Positions 1 through 7,430 of a stretch of 50,435 nucleotides of DNA are shown here, in pieces. The notes beneath the pieces are model-generated. The model was not told the DNA's origin. It saw only the letters and a program-made list of their open reading frames with translations, and searched no databases. How positions within the stretch are numbered: position 1 is the first letter of the stretch; every line of letters begins with the position of its first letter. Both the position numbers and the translations under genes were made by a program. This DNA is from Streptomyces sp. SM11 (GTDB lineage Bacteria > Actinomycetota > Actinomycetes > Streptomycetales > Streptomycetaceae): assembly GCF_002910905.1 (NCBI RefSeq), contig NZ_NEUE01000209.1:29616-80050 (forward strand), read 5' to 3'.

Positions 1-93
1 GGGAAGGGGCGGGGAGGGGACCAGCCCGCGCAGCGCCCACCCCACCCGCACCCCACCCCCGTACCCCTTCCGCACCCCCGAAAGGCGGCCCCC

Positions 94-1734
94 GTGCAGC
101 ACGACCTCATCGCGCAGGCCAGAACCTGGCTGGCCGAGGATCCCGACCCCGGGACACGCGACGAACTGGCCGCGATCATCGAGTCGGGTGACACCCAGGA
201 GCTCGCCGCCCGTTTCGCGGGCACGCTCCAGTTCGGCACCGCCGGGCTGCGCGGGGAGCTCGGGGCCGGGCCGATGCGGATGAACCGGTCCGTGGTGATC
301 CGGGCGGCGGCGGGCCTCGCCTCCTACCTGAAGGCCCGGGGCGAGGAGGGCGGGCTCGTCGTCATCGGCTACGACGCCCGCTACAAGTCCGCGGACTTCG
401 CGCGCGACACCGCGGCCGTGATGACCGGCGCCGGGCTGCGCGCGGCCGTGCTGCCCCGCCCGCTCCCCACCCCCGTACTGGCGTACGCCATACGGCATCT
501 GGGAGCCGTCGCCGGGGTCGAGGTCACCGCCAGCCACAACCCGCCGCGCGACAACGGCTACAAGGTCTACCTCGGCGACGGCTCGCAGATCGTGTCCCCG
601 GCCGACGGCGAGATCGCGGCCGCCATCGCCGCGGTCGGCCCGCTCGCGGGTGTCGTACGTCCCGAGGACGGCTGGGAGACCCTCGGCGAGGAGGTCCTGG
701 ACGCCTACCTCGCCCGTACGGACGCGGTCCTGGCCGACGGCGGCCCCCGTACGGCACGGACCGTCTACACCGCGATGCACGGCGTCGGCACCTCGGTGCT
801 GACCGCCGCGTTCGCCCGTGCCGGGTTCCCCGCGCCGGTGCTCGTCACCGAGCAGGCCGAGCCGGACCCCGCGTTCCCCACGGTGGCCTTCCCGAACCCG
901 GAGGAGCCCGGCGCGATGGATCTCGCCTTCGCCACCGCGCGCCGGGCCGCGCCGGACCTGATCATCGCCAACGACCCGGACGCCGACCGCTGCGCCGTCG
1001 CCGTGCCCGACACCGCCACGGACGGCGGCTGGCGGATGCTGCGCGGCGACGAGGTGGGCGCGCTGCTCGCCGCGCACCTGGTGGAGCGGGGCGTCAGCGG
1101 CGTGTTCGCCGAGTCGATCGTGTCGTCCTCGCTGCTCGGCCGGATCGCCGAGCAGGCCGGCCTCGGTTACGAGGAGACCCTGACGGGCTTCAAGTGGATC
1201 GCCCGGGTGGACGGCCTGCGGTACGGCTACGAGGAGGCGCTCGGCTACTGCGTCGACCCCGAGGGCGTCCGCGACAAGGACGGCATCACCGCCGCCCTGC
1301 TCGTCGCCGAGCTCGCCTCCGTACTCAAGGAGCAGGGCCGTACACTCCTTGACCTGCTGGACGACCTGGCCCTGGCCCACGGTCTGCACGCCACCGACCA
1401 GCTCTCGGTGCGGGTGGAGGACCTGTTGGTCATCGCGGACGCCATGGCCCGGCTCCGCGGGCAGCCGCCGACCGCGCTGGCCGGCCTCGCCGTCACCTCG
1501 GCCGAGGACCTGTCGCAGGGCACGGACAGGCTGCCGCCCACCGACGGGCTGCGCTACCACCTGGAGGGCGCCCGGGTGATCGTCCGCCCGAGCGGCACCG
1601 AGCCGAAGCTGAAGTGCTACCTGGAGGTCGTCGTCCCGGTGGCCGACGCGGCCGGACTGCCCGCCGCACGGGCCCGGGGCGCCGAGCTGCTCTCCGGGAT
1701 CAAGCGGGACCTCGCGGCGGCCGCGGGCATCTGA
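94..1734 (+). CDS. PGM2-type phosphosugar mutase (phosphomannomutase/phosphopentomutase)
   Basis: Alpha-D-phosphohexomutase superfamily enzyme of 546 aa, the length of the PGM2/PMM-like branch. Seen: active-site phosphoserine loop TASHNPP at about 145-151, metal-binding DPDADR at 294-299, sugar-binding GYEEALGY at 378-385 and the C-terminal phosphate-binding loop RPSGTEPK near 500. The GTG start follows a purine-rich gaaaggcgg. Established: PGM2-type enzymes isomerise ribose-1-P and deoxyribose-1-P to the 5-phosphates. Inference: with deoA and deoC nearby and no canonical deoB seen here, this protein probably supplies the phosphopentomutase step, feeding deoxyribose-5-P to DeoC; annotation pipelines usually call it phosphomannomutase. 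A nucleoside phosphorylase gene would be expected just upstream, outside the window. None of the operator palindromes seen at the other nucleoside genes lies in the 93 bp visible before it. Confidence 0.9.
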   Translation: MQHDLIAQARTWLAEDPDPGTRDELAAIIESGDTQELAARFAGTLQFGTAGLRGELGAGPMRMNRSVVIRAAAGLASYLKARGEEGGLVVIGYDARYKSADFARDTAAVMTGAGLRAAVLPRPLPTPVLAYAIRHLGAVAGVEVTASHNPPRDNGYKVYLGDGSQIVSPADGEIAAAIAAVGPLAGVVRPEDGWETLGEEVLDAYLARTDAVLADGGPRTARTVYTAMHGVGTSVLTAAFARAGFPAPVLVTEQAEPDPAFPTVAFPNPEEPGAMDLAFATARRAAPDLIIANDPDADRCAVAVPDTATDGGWRMLRGDEVGALLAAHLVERGVSGVFAESIVSSSLLGRIAEQAGLGYEETLTGFKWIARVDGLRYGYEEALGYCVDPEGVRDKDGITAALLVAELASVLKEQGRTLLDLLDDLALAHGLHATDQLSVRVEDLLVIADAMARLRGQPPTALAGLAVTSAEDLSQGTDRLPPTDGLRYHLEGARVIVRPSGTEPKLKCYLEVVVPVADAAGLPAARARGAELLSGIKRDLAAAAGI

Positions 1735-1787
1735 CGCGCCGCTTCACGCGGAAGGGCGCCCTCGCACGAACGCGCCGCTTCACACGA

Positions 1788-1823
1788 AAGGGCCGCTTCC
1801 CCCTCTCGGGGGGACCGGCCCTT
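1788..1823. terminator. Bidirectional hairpin between convergent genes
   Basis: Inverted repeat aagggccg (1788-1795) / cggccctt (1816-1823) with an inner tccccc/ggggga stem. It lies between the stop codons of the convergent mutase and PH-domain genes. There is no U-tract, as is common in Streptomyces. Confidence 0.7.
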
Positions 1824-1844
1824 CGGCGTTCCGTGCCGTCGGCC

Positions 1845-2483
1845 TCAGCCGATCGCTCCGACCACCACGAGCAGGACGGCACCAGCGGCGGCCGGGGCGA
1901 TCACCTCGTACGCCCAGCGCACGGAGCCCCGGTCCGCGCCCTCGGCCGTGGTGTCGCCGGCGCGCTCGGCCAGGTCCCGCAGGTCGCGGACGGTCTGGTC
2001 GGCGGAGGCGGTGCGCGCGGCGGAGTCGCGGACGTCGGCGCTGACCGACGTACGGCCGTAGGGGTCGTCGTGCGCCGAGCGGGCTGCGGTGCGCGCCACG
2101 CGCTTACGGGCGCGCAGGGAGACGGGGATCGCCCACAGCTGGTACTTCGTGCCGTCCCGGGCGACCAGCTCGGAGGAGTACGAGGCCCGTACGTCGGCGA
2201 CCTCGGTCCAGGGGAGCTGGATCGTCCGGAACGGGTTGCGGATCCGGATGCGCTCGTCGCTCACGAAGACGGCGGGCCGCAGGGTGAACGCCACGACCAG
2301 CGGCACCACCAGGAGCAGCGCGGCCGCCGCGAGCCACGGCACCCGTCCCTCGCCCCGGATCATGGCGTCCCCGGTGATCCAGGCGATCAGCAGGAGCAGC
2401 AGCCACCCGCAGACCAGTGCGGCGACGGAACGGTGGGTCCGGGTCGCGGGGGGCGGCTCTGCGGGAGGTGTGGGGCTCGTCAT
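1845..2483 (-). CDS. PH domain-containing membrane protein
   Basis: 212-aa protein with two N-terminal membrane helices: about 22-40 (VCGWLLLLLIAWITGDAM) and 48-66 (VPWLAAAALLLVVPLVVAFT). A bacterial PH-like domain (bPH_6 type) follows, with the typical FVSDERIRIRNPFRTIQLPW segment at about 72-91. A linker and a last hydrophobic helix (APAAAGAVLLVVVGAIG) close the protein. The start is the ATG at 2483; a much longer reading frame extends upstream but runs antisense through deoC. Family members are small actinobacterial envelope proteins of unknown biochemical role. It is divergent from deoC and convergent with the mutase. Confidence 0.8.
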   Translation of the reverse strand: MTSPTPPAEPPPATRTHRSVAALVCGWLLLLLIAWITGDAMIRGEGRVPWLAAAALLLVVPLVVAFTLRPAVFVSDERIRIRNPFRTIQLPWTEVADVRASYSSELVARDGTKYQLWAIPVSLRARKRVARTAARSAHDDPYGRTSVSADVRDSAARTASADQTVRDLRDLAERAGDTTAEGADRGSVRWAYEVIAPAAAGAVLLVVVGAIG

Positions 2484-2623
2484 GGCGCCGATTCTGCCTG
2501 ACGGGCGCCGAGGACGGCGGAGCGGCCGCCCGCGTCGCGGTATCCGGCCGCGGCACCCGGAGGGCCAGGGCCGGAGGGGCGGGGTGCGGCACGCACGGAT
2601 GGCCCGGCCCCCTGTACAGGTCG

Positions 2624-2642
2624 CTACGCGCGTAGATATGCT
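2624..2642 (+). promoter_or_regulatory. Nucleoside-regulon operator and -10 box of deoC
   Basis: Perfect 12-bp palindrome ctacgcgcgtag at 2624-2635, followed after 1 nt by tatgct (2637-2642), a TANNNT -10 box exactly 6 nt before the GTG of deoC, so the mRNA is probably leaderless. A second palindrome, cctgtacagg, lies at 2611-2620. The 12-bp sequence recurs at add and, with one or two changes, at deoA, the ABC operon and the lipoprotein gene. Its position fits a repressor blocking RNA polymerase. Confidence 0.75.
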
Positions 2643-2648
2643 CCTCTG

Positions 2649-3602
2649 GTGACCATGCCCACCACTGCTCCCGCATTCTCCGACGCGACGGCGTCCGACA
2701 GTGCGCTGCGCCGCTTCCTGTTCGGTCTGCCCGGCGTCGACGCCGTCGGCCTCGAAGCGCGCGCCGCCTCCCTCGGAACCCGTTCGATCAAGACGACGGC
2801 CAAGGCGTACGCCATCGATCTCGCCATCTCGATGATCGACTTGACGACGCTGGAAGGCGCGGACACCCCGGGCAAGGTCCGGGCTCTCGCCGCCAAGGCC
2901 GTCAACCCCGATCCCACCGACCGCACCACCCCGCGCACCGCCGCGGTCTGCGTCTATCCCGACATGGCGGCCACCGCGGCCGCCGCGGTGGCCGGCTCCG
3001 GCGTGCGGGTGGCGTCCGTGGCGACCGCCTTCCCGGCGGGCCGTGCCGCGCTGGACGTCAAGCTCGCGGACGTCCGCGACGCCGTGGCGGCCGGGGCCGA
3101 CGAGATCGACATGGTGATCGACCGGGGGGCGTTCCTCTCCGGCCGGTTCCTGAAGGTGTACGAGGAGATCCTCGCCGTGAAGGCCGAGTGCGGGACCGCC
3201 CGCCTCAAGGTGATCTTCGAGACCGGCGAGCTGTCCACGTACGACAACATCCGCCGGGCCTCCTGGATCGGGATGCTCGCGGGCGCGGACTTCATCAAGA
3301 CCTCGACCGGCAAGGTGGCCACCAACGCCACCCCCGCCAACACGCTCCTCATGCTGGAGGCCGTCCGCGACTTCCGGGCGCAGACCGGCGTGCAGATCGG
3401 CGTGAAACCGGCCGGCGGCATCCGCACCACCAAGGACGCGGTCAAGTTCCTGGTGCTGGTGAACGAGACCGCGGGTGAGGACTGGCTGGACCCGCACTGG
3501 TTCCGGTTCGGTGCGTCCAGCCTGCTCAACGACCTGCTGATGCAGCGCCAGAAGCTCAGCACCGGCCGTTACTCCGGCCCCGATTACGTGACGGTGGACT
3601 GA
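2649..3602 (+). CDS. deoC: Deoxyribose-phosphate aldolase
   Basis: 317-aa class I aldolase that cleaves 2-deoxyribose-5-phosphate to glyceraldehyde-3-phosphate and acetaldehyde in the cytoplasm. Seen: the Schiff-base lysine motif FIKTSTGK at about 215-222 (Lys 217), the proton-relay Lys in GVKPAGGI near 256, the DEIDMVID strand near 151-158, and a phosphate-binding region near the C-terminus. It is longer than the 220-260 aa bacterial type and matches the actinobacterial/eukaryotic long form. The GTG at 2649 sits 6 nt after a -10 box and has no Shine-Dalgarno sequence, consistent with leaderless translation; an in-frame ATG follows two codons later (2655). It is first in an operon with two aldehyde dehydrogenase-like genes that could oxidise the acetaldehyde product. 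Confidence 0.95.
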   Translation: MTMPTTAPAFSDATASDSALRRFLFGLPGVDAVGLEARAASLGTRSIKTTAKAYAIDLAISMIDLTTLEGADTPGKVRALAAKAVNPDPTDRTTPRTAAVCVYPDMAATAAAAVAGSGVRVASVATAFPAGRAALDVKLADVRDAVAAGADEIDMVIDRGAFLSGRFLKVYEEILAVKAECGTARLKVIFETGELSTYDNIRRASWIGMLAGADFIKTSTGKVATNATPANTLLMLEAVRDFRAQTGVQIGVKPAGGIRTTKDAVKFLVLVNETAGEDWLDPHWFRFGASSLLNDLLMQRQKLSTGRYSGPDYVTVD

Positions 3603-3607
3603 TAGCC

Positions 3608-5044
3608 ATGGCATCCGCATTCGAGTACGCACCGGCGCCGGAGTCCCGCGCCGTCGTCGACATCGCCCCCTCCTACGGGCTGTTCATCGACGGCGAGTTC
3701 ACCGAGGCCGCCGACGGCAAGGTCTTCAAGACCGTCTCGCCGAGCAGCGAGGAAGTCCTCTCCGAGGTCGCTCGGGCAGGCGCGGCGGACGTGGACCGGG
3801 CCGTGAAGGCGGCACGCAAGGCGTTCGAGAAGTGGTCGGCGCTGCCCGGCTCCGAGCGCGCCAAGTACCTGTTCCGGATCGCGCGGATCATCCAGGAGCG
3901 CAGCCGTGAGCTGGCCGTCCTGGAGACGCTCGACAACGGCAAGCCGATCAAGGAGACCCGCGACGCGGACCTCCCGCTGGTCGCGGCGCACTTCTTCTAC
4001 TACGCGGGCTGGGCCGACAAGCTCGACCACGCGGGCTACGGGAGCAACCCCCGTCCGCTGGGCGTGGCCGGCCAGGTCATCCCGTGGAACTTCCCGCTGC
4101 TGATGCTCGCGTGGAAGATCGCCCCGGCGCTCGCCACGGGCAACACGGTGGTCCTGAAGCCCGCCGAGACGACCCCGCTGAGCGCCCTGTTCTTCGCGGA
4201 CATCTGCCGCCAGGCAGGGCTCCCGAAGGGCGTCGTCAACATCCTGACCGGCTACGGGGACGCGGGCGAGGCCCTCGTCACGCACGCGGACGTCAACAAG
4301 GTCGCCTTCACCGGTTCGACCGCCGTCGGCAAGGCCATCGCGCGCTCCGTCGCGGGCACGGACAAGAAGGTCACCCTGGAGCTCGGCGGCAAGGGCGCGA
4401 ACATCGTGTTCGACGACGCCCCGATCGACCAGGCCGTCGAGGGCATCGTCACCGGGATCTTCTTCAACCAGGGCCAGGTCTGCTGCGCGGGCTCCCGGCT
4501 GCTGGTCCAGGAGTCGGTCCAGGACGAGGTGCTGGACGCGCTGAAGCGCCGGCTGTCCACGCTGCGGCTGGGCGACCCGCTGGACAAGAACACCGACATC
4601 GGTGCGATCAACTCCGCCGAGCAGCTGGCCCGGATCACCTCCCTGGTGGAGACCGGAGAGGCGGAGGGAGCGGAGCGCTGGAGCGCCCCCTGCGAACTTC
4701 CGTCGTCCGGTTACTGGTTCGCTCCGACGCTCTTCACGAACGTCACCCAGGCGCACGCGGTGGCCCGTGACGAGATCTTCGGCCCGGTGCTCTCCGTCCT
4801 GACGTTCCGCACCCCGGACGAGGCGGTCGCCAAGGCCAACAACAGTCAGTACGGCCTCTCGGCCGGCATCTGGACGGAGAAGGGCTCCCGCATCCTCGCG
4901 GTGGCGAACAAGCTCCGCGCGGGCGTCGTCTGGGCCAACACGTTCAACAAGTTCGACCCGACGTCGCCGTTCGGCGGCTACAAGGAGTCGGGCTACGGCC
5001 GCGAGGGCGGCCGCCACGGCCTGGAGGCGTACCTCGATGTCTGA
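3608..5044 (+). CDS. Aldehyde dehydrogenase, catalytic member of a split pair
   Basis: 478-aa NAD(P)-dependent aldehyde dehydrogenase. Seen: PWNFPL oxyanion/cofactor loop, KPAE cofactor lysine, FTGSTAVGK, ELGGK with general-base Glu at about 258, and catalytic Cys in GQVCC at about 292-293. It starts 5 nt after the deoC stop, so it is surely cotranscribed, and overlaps the next gene by 8 nt. Inferred role: oxidation of the acetaldehyde released by DeoC to acetate. The pairing with a second, degenerate ALDH-like protein resembles the two-domain ALDH16 family. The ALDH fold and catalytic residues are certain; the substrate is inferred. Confidence 0.92.
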   Translation: MASAFEYAPAPESRAVVDIAPSYGLFIDGEFTEAADGKVFKTVSPSSEEVLSEVARAGAADVDRAVKAARKAFEKWSALPGSERAKYLFRIARIIQERSRELAVLETLDNGKPIKETRDADLPLVAAHFFYYAGWADKLDHAGYGSNPRPLGVAGQVIPWNFPLLMLAWKIAPALATGNTVVLKPAETTPLSALFFADICRQAGLPKGVVNILTGYGDAGEALVTHADVNKVAFTGSTAVGKAIARSVAGTDKKVTLELGGKGANIVFDDAPIDQAVEGIVTGIFFNQGQVCCAGSRLLVQESVQDEVLDALKRRLSTLRLGDPLDKNTDIGAINSAEQLARITSLVETGEAEGAERWSAPCELPSSGYWFAPTLFTNVTQAHAVARDEIFGPVLSVLTFRTPDEAVAKANNSQYGLSAGIWTEKGSRILAVANKLRAGVVWANTFNKFDPTSPFGGYKESGYGREGGRHGLEAYLDV

Positions 5045-5954
5045 CCAGAACCGTCTTGGCGTCTTCAAGACCTACAAGCTGTACGTCGGGGGCAAGTTCC
5101 CCCGCTCCGAGAGCGGCCGGGTGTACGAGGTGACGGACTCCAAGGGCCAGTGGCTGGCGAACGCGCCGCAGTCCTCCCGCAAGGACGCGCGCGACGCGGT
5201 CGTGGCCGCGCGCAAGGCGTTCGGCGGCTGGTCGGGCGCGACCGCGTACAACCGCGGCCAGGTCCTCTACCGCGTCGCGGAGATTCTGGAGGGCCGCAAG
5301 GACCAGTTCGTCCGCGAGGTGGCCGCTGCCGAGGGGCTGTCGAAGTCCAAGGCGGCGGCCGTCGTGGACGCGGCGATCGACCGCTGGGTCTGGTATGCGG
5401 GCTGGACCGACAAGATCGGGCAGATCTCCGGCGGGGCGAACCCGGTCGCGGGCCCCTTCTTCAACCTCTCCACCCCCGAGCCGACCGGCGTCGTCGCGGT
5501 TCTCGCGCCGCGGAAGTCGTCGTTCCTCGGGCTCGTCTCGGTGATCGCCCCGGTGATCGCGACCGGCAACACGGCGGTCGTCATCGCCTCGGCGGACGCC
5601 CCGCTGCCCGCGCTGTCGCTGGGCGAGGTGCTGGCCACCTCGGACGTCCCCGGCGGCGTGGTCAACATCCTGTCCGGCGCCACGGCGGAGCTGGCCGCCC
5701 CGCTCGCCGCCCACCAGGACGTCAACGCGATCGACCTCACCGGCGCGGACACCGCGCTGGCGAAGGAGCTGGAGATCGCGGCGGCGGACAACCTGAAGCG
5801 GGTCCTGCGCCCCCAGCCGGTGGACGCGGACGGCGCGGCGGACTCCACGGACTGGCTGGCCTCGCCCGGCACGCACCGCCTGACGGCCTTCCTGGAGACC
5901 AAGACGGTGTGGCACCCGACCGGGGCGCTGGGAGCCGCGGGCTCCTCGTACTGA
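5037..5954 (+). CDS. Degenerate, truncated aldehyde dehydrogenase-like partner
   Basis: 305 aa, about 180 residues shorter than a normal ALDH. The N-terminal ALDH cofactor domain is clear (YVGGKFPRSESGR, AARKAFGGWSG, RVAEILEGR). The PWNFPL loop has become APRKSSFLG, the KPAE lysine is gone (IASADAP), there is no ELGGK glutamate, and the protein ends before the catalytic cysteine. The reading frame is open and well coded, so this is not an obvious recent truncation. It overlaps the upstream ALDH by 8 nt, implying coupled translation. In ALDH16 proteins a second ALDH domain without catalytic Cys is fused to the first; here the two parts appear as separate genes. Likely role: structural or regulatory partner of the upstream enzyme. 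Confidence 0.85.
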   Translation: MSDQNRLGVFKTYKLYVGGKFPRSESGRVYEVTDSKGQWLANAPQSSRKDARDAVVAARKAFGGWSGATAYNRGQVLYRVAEILEGRKDQFVREVAAAEGLSKSKAAAVVDAAIDRWVWYAGWTDKIGQISGGANPVAGPFFNLSTPEPTGVVAVLAPRKSSFLGLVSVIAPVIATGNTAVVIASADAPLPALSLGEVLATSDVPGGVVNILSGATAELAAPLAAHQDVNAIDLTGADTALAKELEIAAADNLKRVLRPQPVDADGAADSTDWLASPGTHRLTAFLETKTVWHPTGALGAAGSSY

Positions 5955-5970
5955 CGCCCGCCAGGTGCCC

Positions 5971-6008
5971 GGACGGGGCCGCCCTCCCACCCCGGGGCGG
6001 CCCCGTCC
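5971..6008. terminator. Strong terminator of the deoC-ALDH operon
   Basis: Perfect 14-bp stem (5971-5984 with 5995-6008; ggacggggccgccc and its complement) around a 10-nt loop, placed between convergent stop codons. Confidence 0.85.
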
Positions 6009-6027
6009 GCCGTTCGTCCCGTCCGCG

Positions 6028-6447
6028 TCAGCCGGTGACGAGCCCGGTCACCGTACCCACCACGGGCAGGTCGCTCAGCGCGCCGCCGCTGGTGATCGGA
6101 TCGGTGACGACGGCCGTGGTCAGCGGCTTGAAGTCGGCGATCTGAGTGCCCACGGCATTGTCCAGCGGATCCACCCCGGTATTGGCCAGCGGGTCCAGCT
6201 GAAGGTCGGTGATCGGGGCGACGCTGCTGGCCAGCGAGGTCCCGAGCGCGCTGGTCACCGCCGGCCCGGCTGTCTCGCCGACCGCCTGGAGGGCGGAGAC
6301 GCCCTGCTCCGGGACCTCGGCGGCGGCGGGCAGCTGGACGGCCTGGGCGGCGCCCGCGCCGGCCCCCAGGGCGGCTCCCAGCGCGGTGAAGGTCAGACCG
6401 GCGCGCAGCAGGGCGCGACGTTCGGGCTTACGTGCATGAAGTGCCAT
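6028..6447 (-). CDS. Small secreted protein, family unknown
   Basis: 139-aa protein with an N-terminal export signal: basic HARKPERR, a hydrophobic stretch rich in A/G/L, and an AQA cleavage site near residue 30. The mature part is low-complexity, rich in A, V, T, L and P, with LPVVGTVTGLVTG at the C-terminus. The ATG at 6447 is preceded by aggtgg; a GTG three codons upstream is also possible. It resembles the product at 12378-12680 in layout (signal peptide, acidic/hydrophobic mature part, terminal VTGL motif), suggesting a small family of secreted proteins flanking the sigQ/afsQ locus. Databases sometimes label such proteins ATP-binding, but I see no nucleotide-binding motif. Confidence 0.75.
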   Translation of the reverse strand: MALHARKPERRALLRAGLTFTALGAALGAGAGAAQAVQLPAAAEVPEQGVSALQAVGETAGPAVTSALGTSLASSVAPITDLQLDPLANTGVDPLDNAVGTQIADFKPLTTAVVTDPITSGGALSDLPVVGTVTGLVTG

Positions 6448-6534
6448 GTTTTCCACCTGATCGAGCCTGGTCGGGTAATCGTCTGTGCGCGCAGAGTAGT
6501 TGAGGTGTGATGCTGGATACCAACAGGAGGCCCG

Positions 6535-6579
6535 ATGGGTCCCCTGCGCGGGTCAATGCCTCACACTTCTGTTCTGTGA
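6535..6579 (+). CDS. 14-codon leader ORF coupled to the kinase gene
   Basis: ATG preceded 4 nt upstream by a strong aggagg (6525-6530). The ORF encodes MGPLRGSMPHTSVL and its TGA (6577-6579) overlaps the GTG start of the next gene as GTGA. The kinase GTG has no Shine-Dalgarno sequence of its own, so translation may depend on coupling from this leader. It is too short for homology support; the ribosome-binding site and overlap are the evidence. Confidence 0.5.
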   Translation: MGPLRGSMPHTSVL

Positions 6580-7220
6580 GTTCCCAACCGATCCCGACCC
6601 GCGTCGTGCTGCTCGCGGGCCCCTCCGGCTCCGGCAAGTCGTCCCTCGCCGCCCGCACCGGTCTGCCGGTGCTGCGCCTGGACGACTTCTACAAGGAGCA
6701 CGACGACCCGACGCTGCCCACGGTCCCCGGCTCCACGGACGTCGACTGGGACTCCGCCGGGTCCTGGGACGCGGAGGCGGCGGTGGCCGCCATCACCGAG
6801 CTGTGCCGGTGCGGCCGTACGGACGTTCCGGTGTACGACATCGCCACCAGCTCCCGTACGGACCACGAGACCTTCCACATCGAGCGGTCACCGCTGTTCG
6901 TGGCGGAGGGCATCTTCGCGGCGGACATCGTGGAGCGCTGCCAGGAGCTGGGGCTGCTCGCGGACGCACTGTGCCTGCGCGGCCGCCCGTCCACGACGTT
7001 CCGCCGCCGACTGCTGCGGGACCTGCGCGAGGGCCGCAAGTCGGTCCCGTTCCTGCTGCGGCGGGGCTGGCGGCTGATGCGGGCCGAGCGGCGCATCGTG
7101 GCCCGCCAGACGGCCCTGGGGGCGTTCCCCTGCGGCAAGGAGGAGGCGCTGGGGCGGTTCGCCGCCGCGGCGGCGGGGCGGTGCCGGCGGGCCGGCGTGG
7201 GGGCGCCGCCCACACCGTAG
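6576..7220 (+). CDS. Uridine kinase-like P-loop protein
   Basis: 214-aa P-loop kinase of the uridine/cytidine kinase-phosphoribulokinase group. Seen: Walker A GPSGSGKSS near residues 12-20, LRLDDFYKEHDD (substrate/metal loop), DIATSSRTDH, and VAEGIFAAD as Walker B-like strand. The C-terminal third is Arg-rich (LRDLREGRK, RRGWRLMRAERR). The GTG at 6576 is chosen because it overlaps the leader ORF stop and gives the usual short N-terminus; a frame-continuous GTG at 6507 would add 23 residues. Likely role: phosphorylation of uridine or cytidine, the salvage branch opposite to catabolism by DeoA/Cdd. No copy of the nucleoside operator lies upstream. Confidence 0.8.
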   Translation: MSSQPIPTRVVLLAGPSGSGKSSLAARTGLPVLRLDDFYKEHDDPTLPTVPGSTDVDWDSAGSWDAEAAVAAITELCRCGRTDVPVYDIATSSRTDHETFHIERSPLFVAEGIFAADIVERCQELGLLADALCLRGRPSTTFRRRLLRDLREGRKSVPFLLRRGWRLMRAERRIVARQTALGAFPCGKEEALGRFAAAAAGRCRRAGVGAPPTP

Positions 7221-7282
7221 CGCTCAGGGCGCACGGAAGCGGGGCCGTACAGGACCCCCCGGCCCGTGCGACCCCGCTGTGT

Positions 7283-7425
7283 TTCCCCCGTGACCCGCGC
7301 CTCCCCCGAAGCGATGGGCCGTTCCCCCGTGTTCCCCCGGGTCCCCTCGGTCCCCGTTCTCACTGCTCCCCCGTTGCTCCCCCGCACTTCCCCCGTGGCC
7401 CCCGCCTCCCCCGAAGCGAAGGGCC
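7283..7425. repeat. 38-bp imperfect direct repeat in a C-rich intergenic tract
   Basis: Copies at 7283-7320 and 7388-7425 match at about 35 of 38 positions. Between them are further runs of tcccccg. They lie between the convergent kinase and sigQ genes. No ORF with Streptomyces-like codon usage crosses them. Confidence 0.6.
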
Positions 7426-7430
7426 CTGCC

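Noticed and set aside
1845..3632. 595-aa minus-strand frame reading through deoC
   Set aside because: Only the last 212 codons (from ATG 2483) encode the PH-domain protein; the rest is antisense to deoC.
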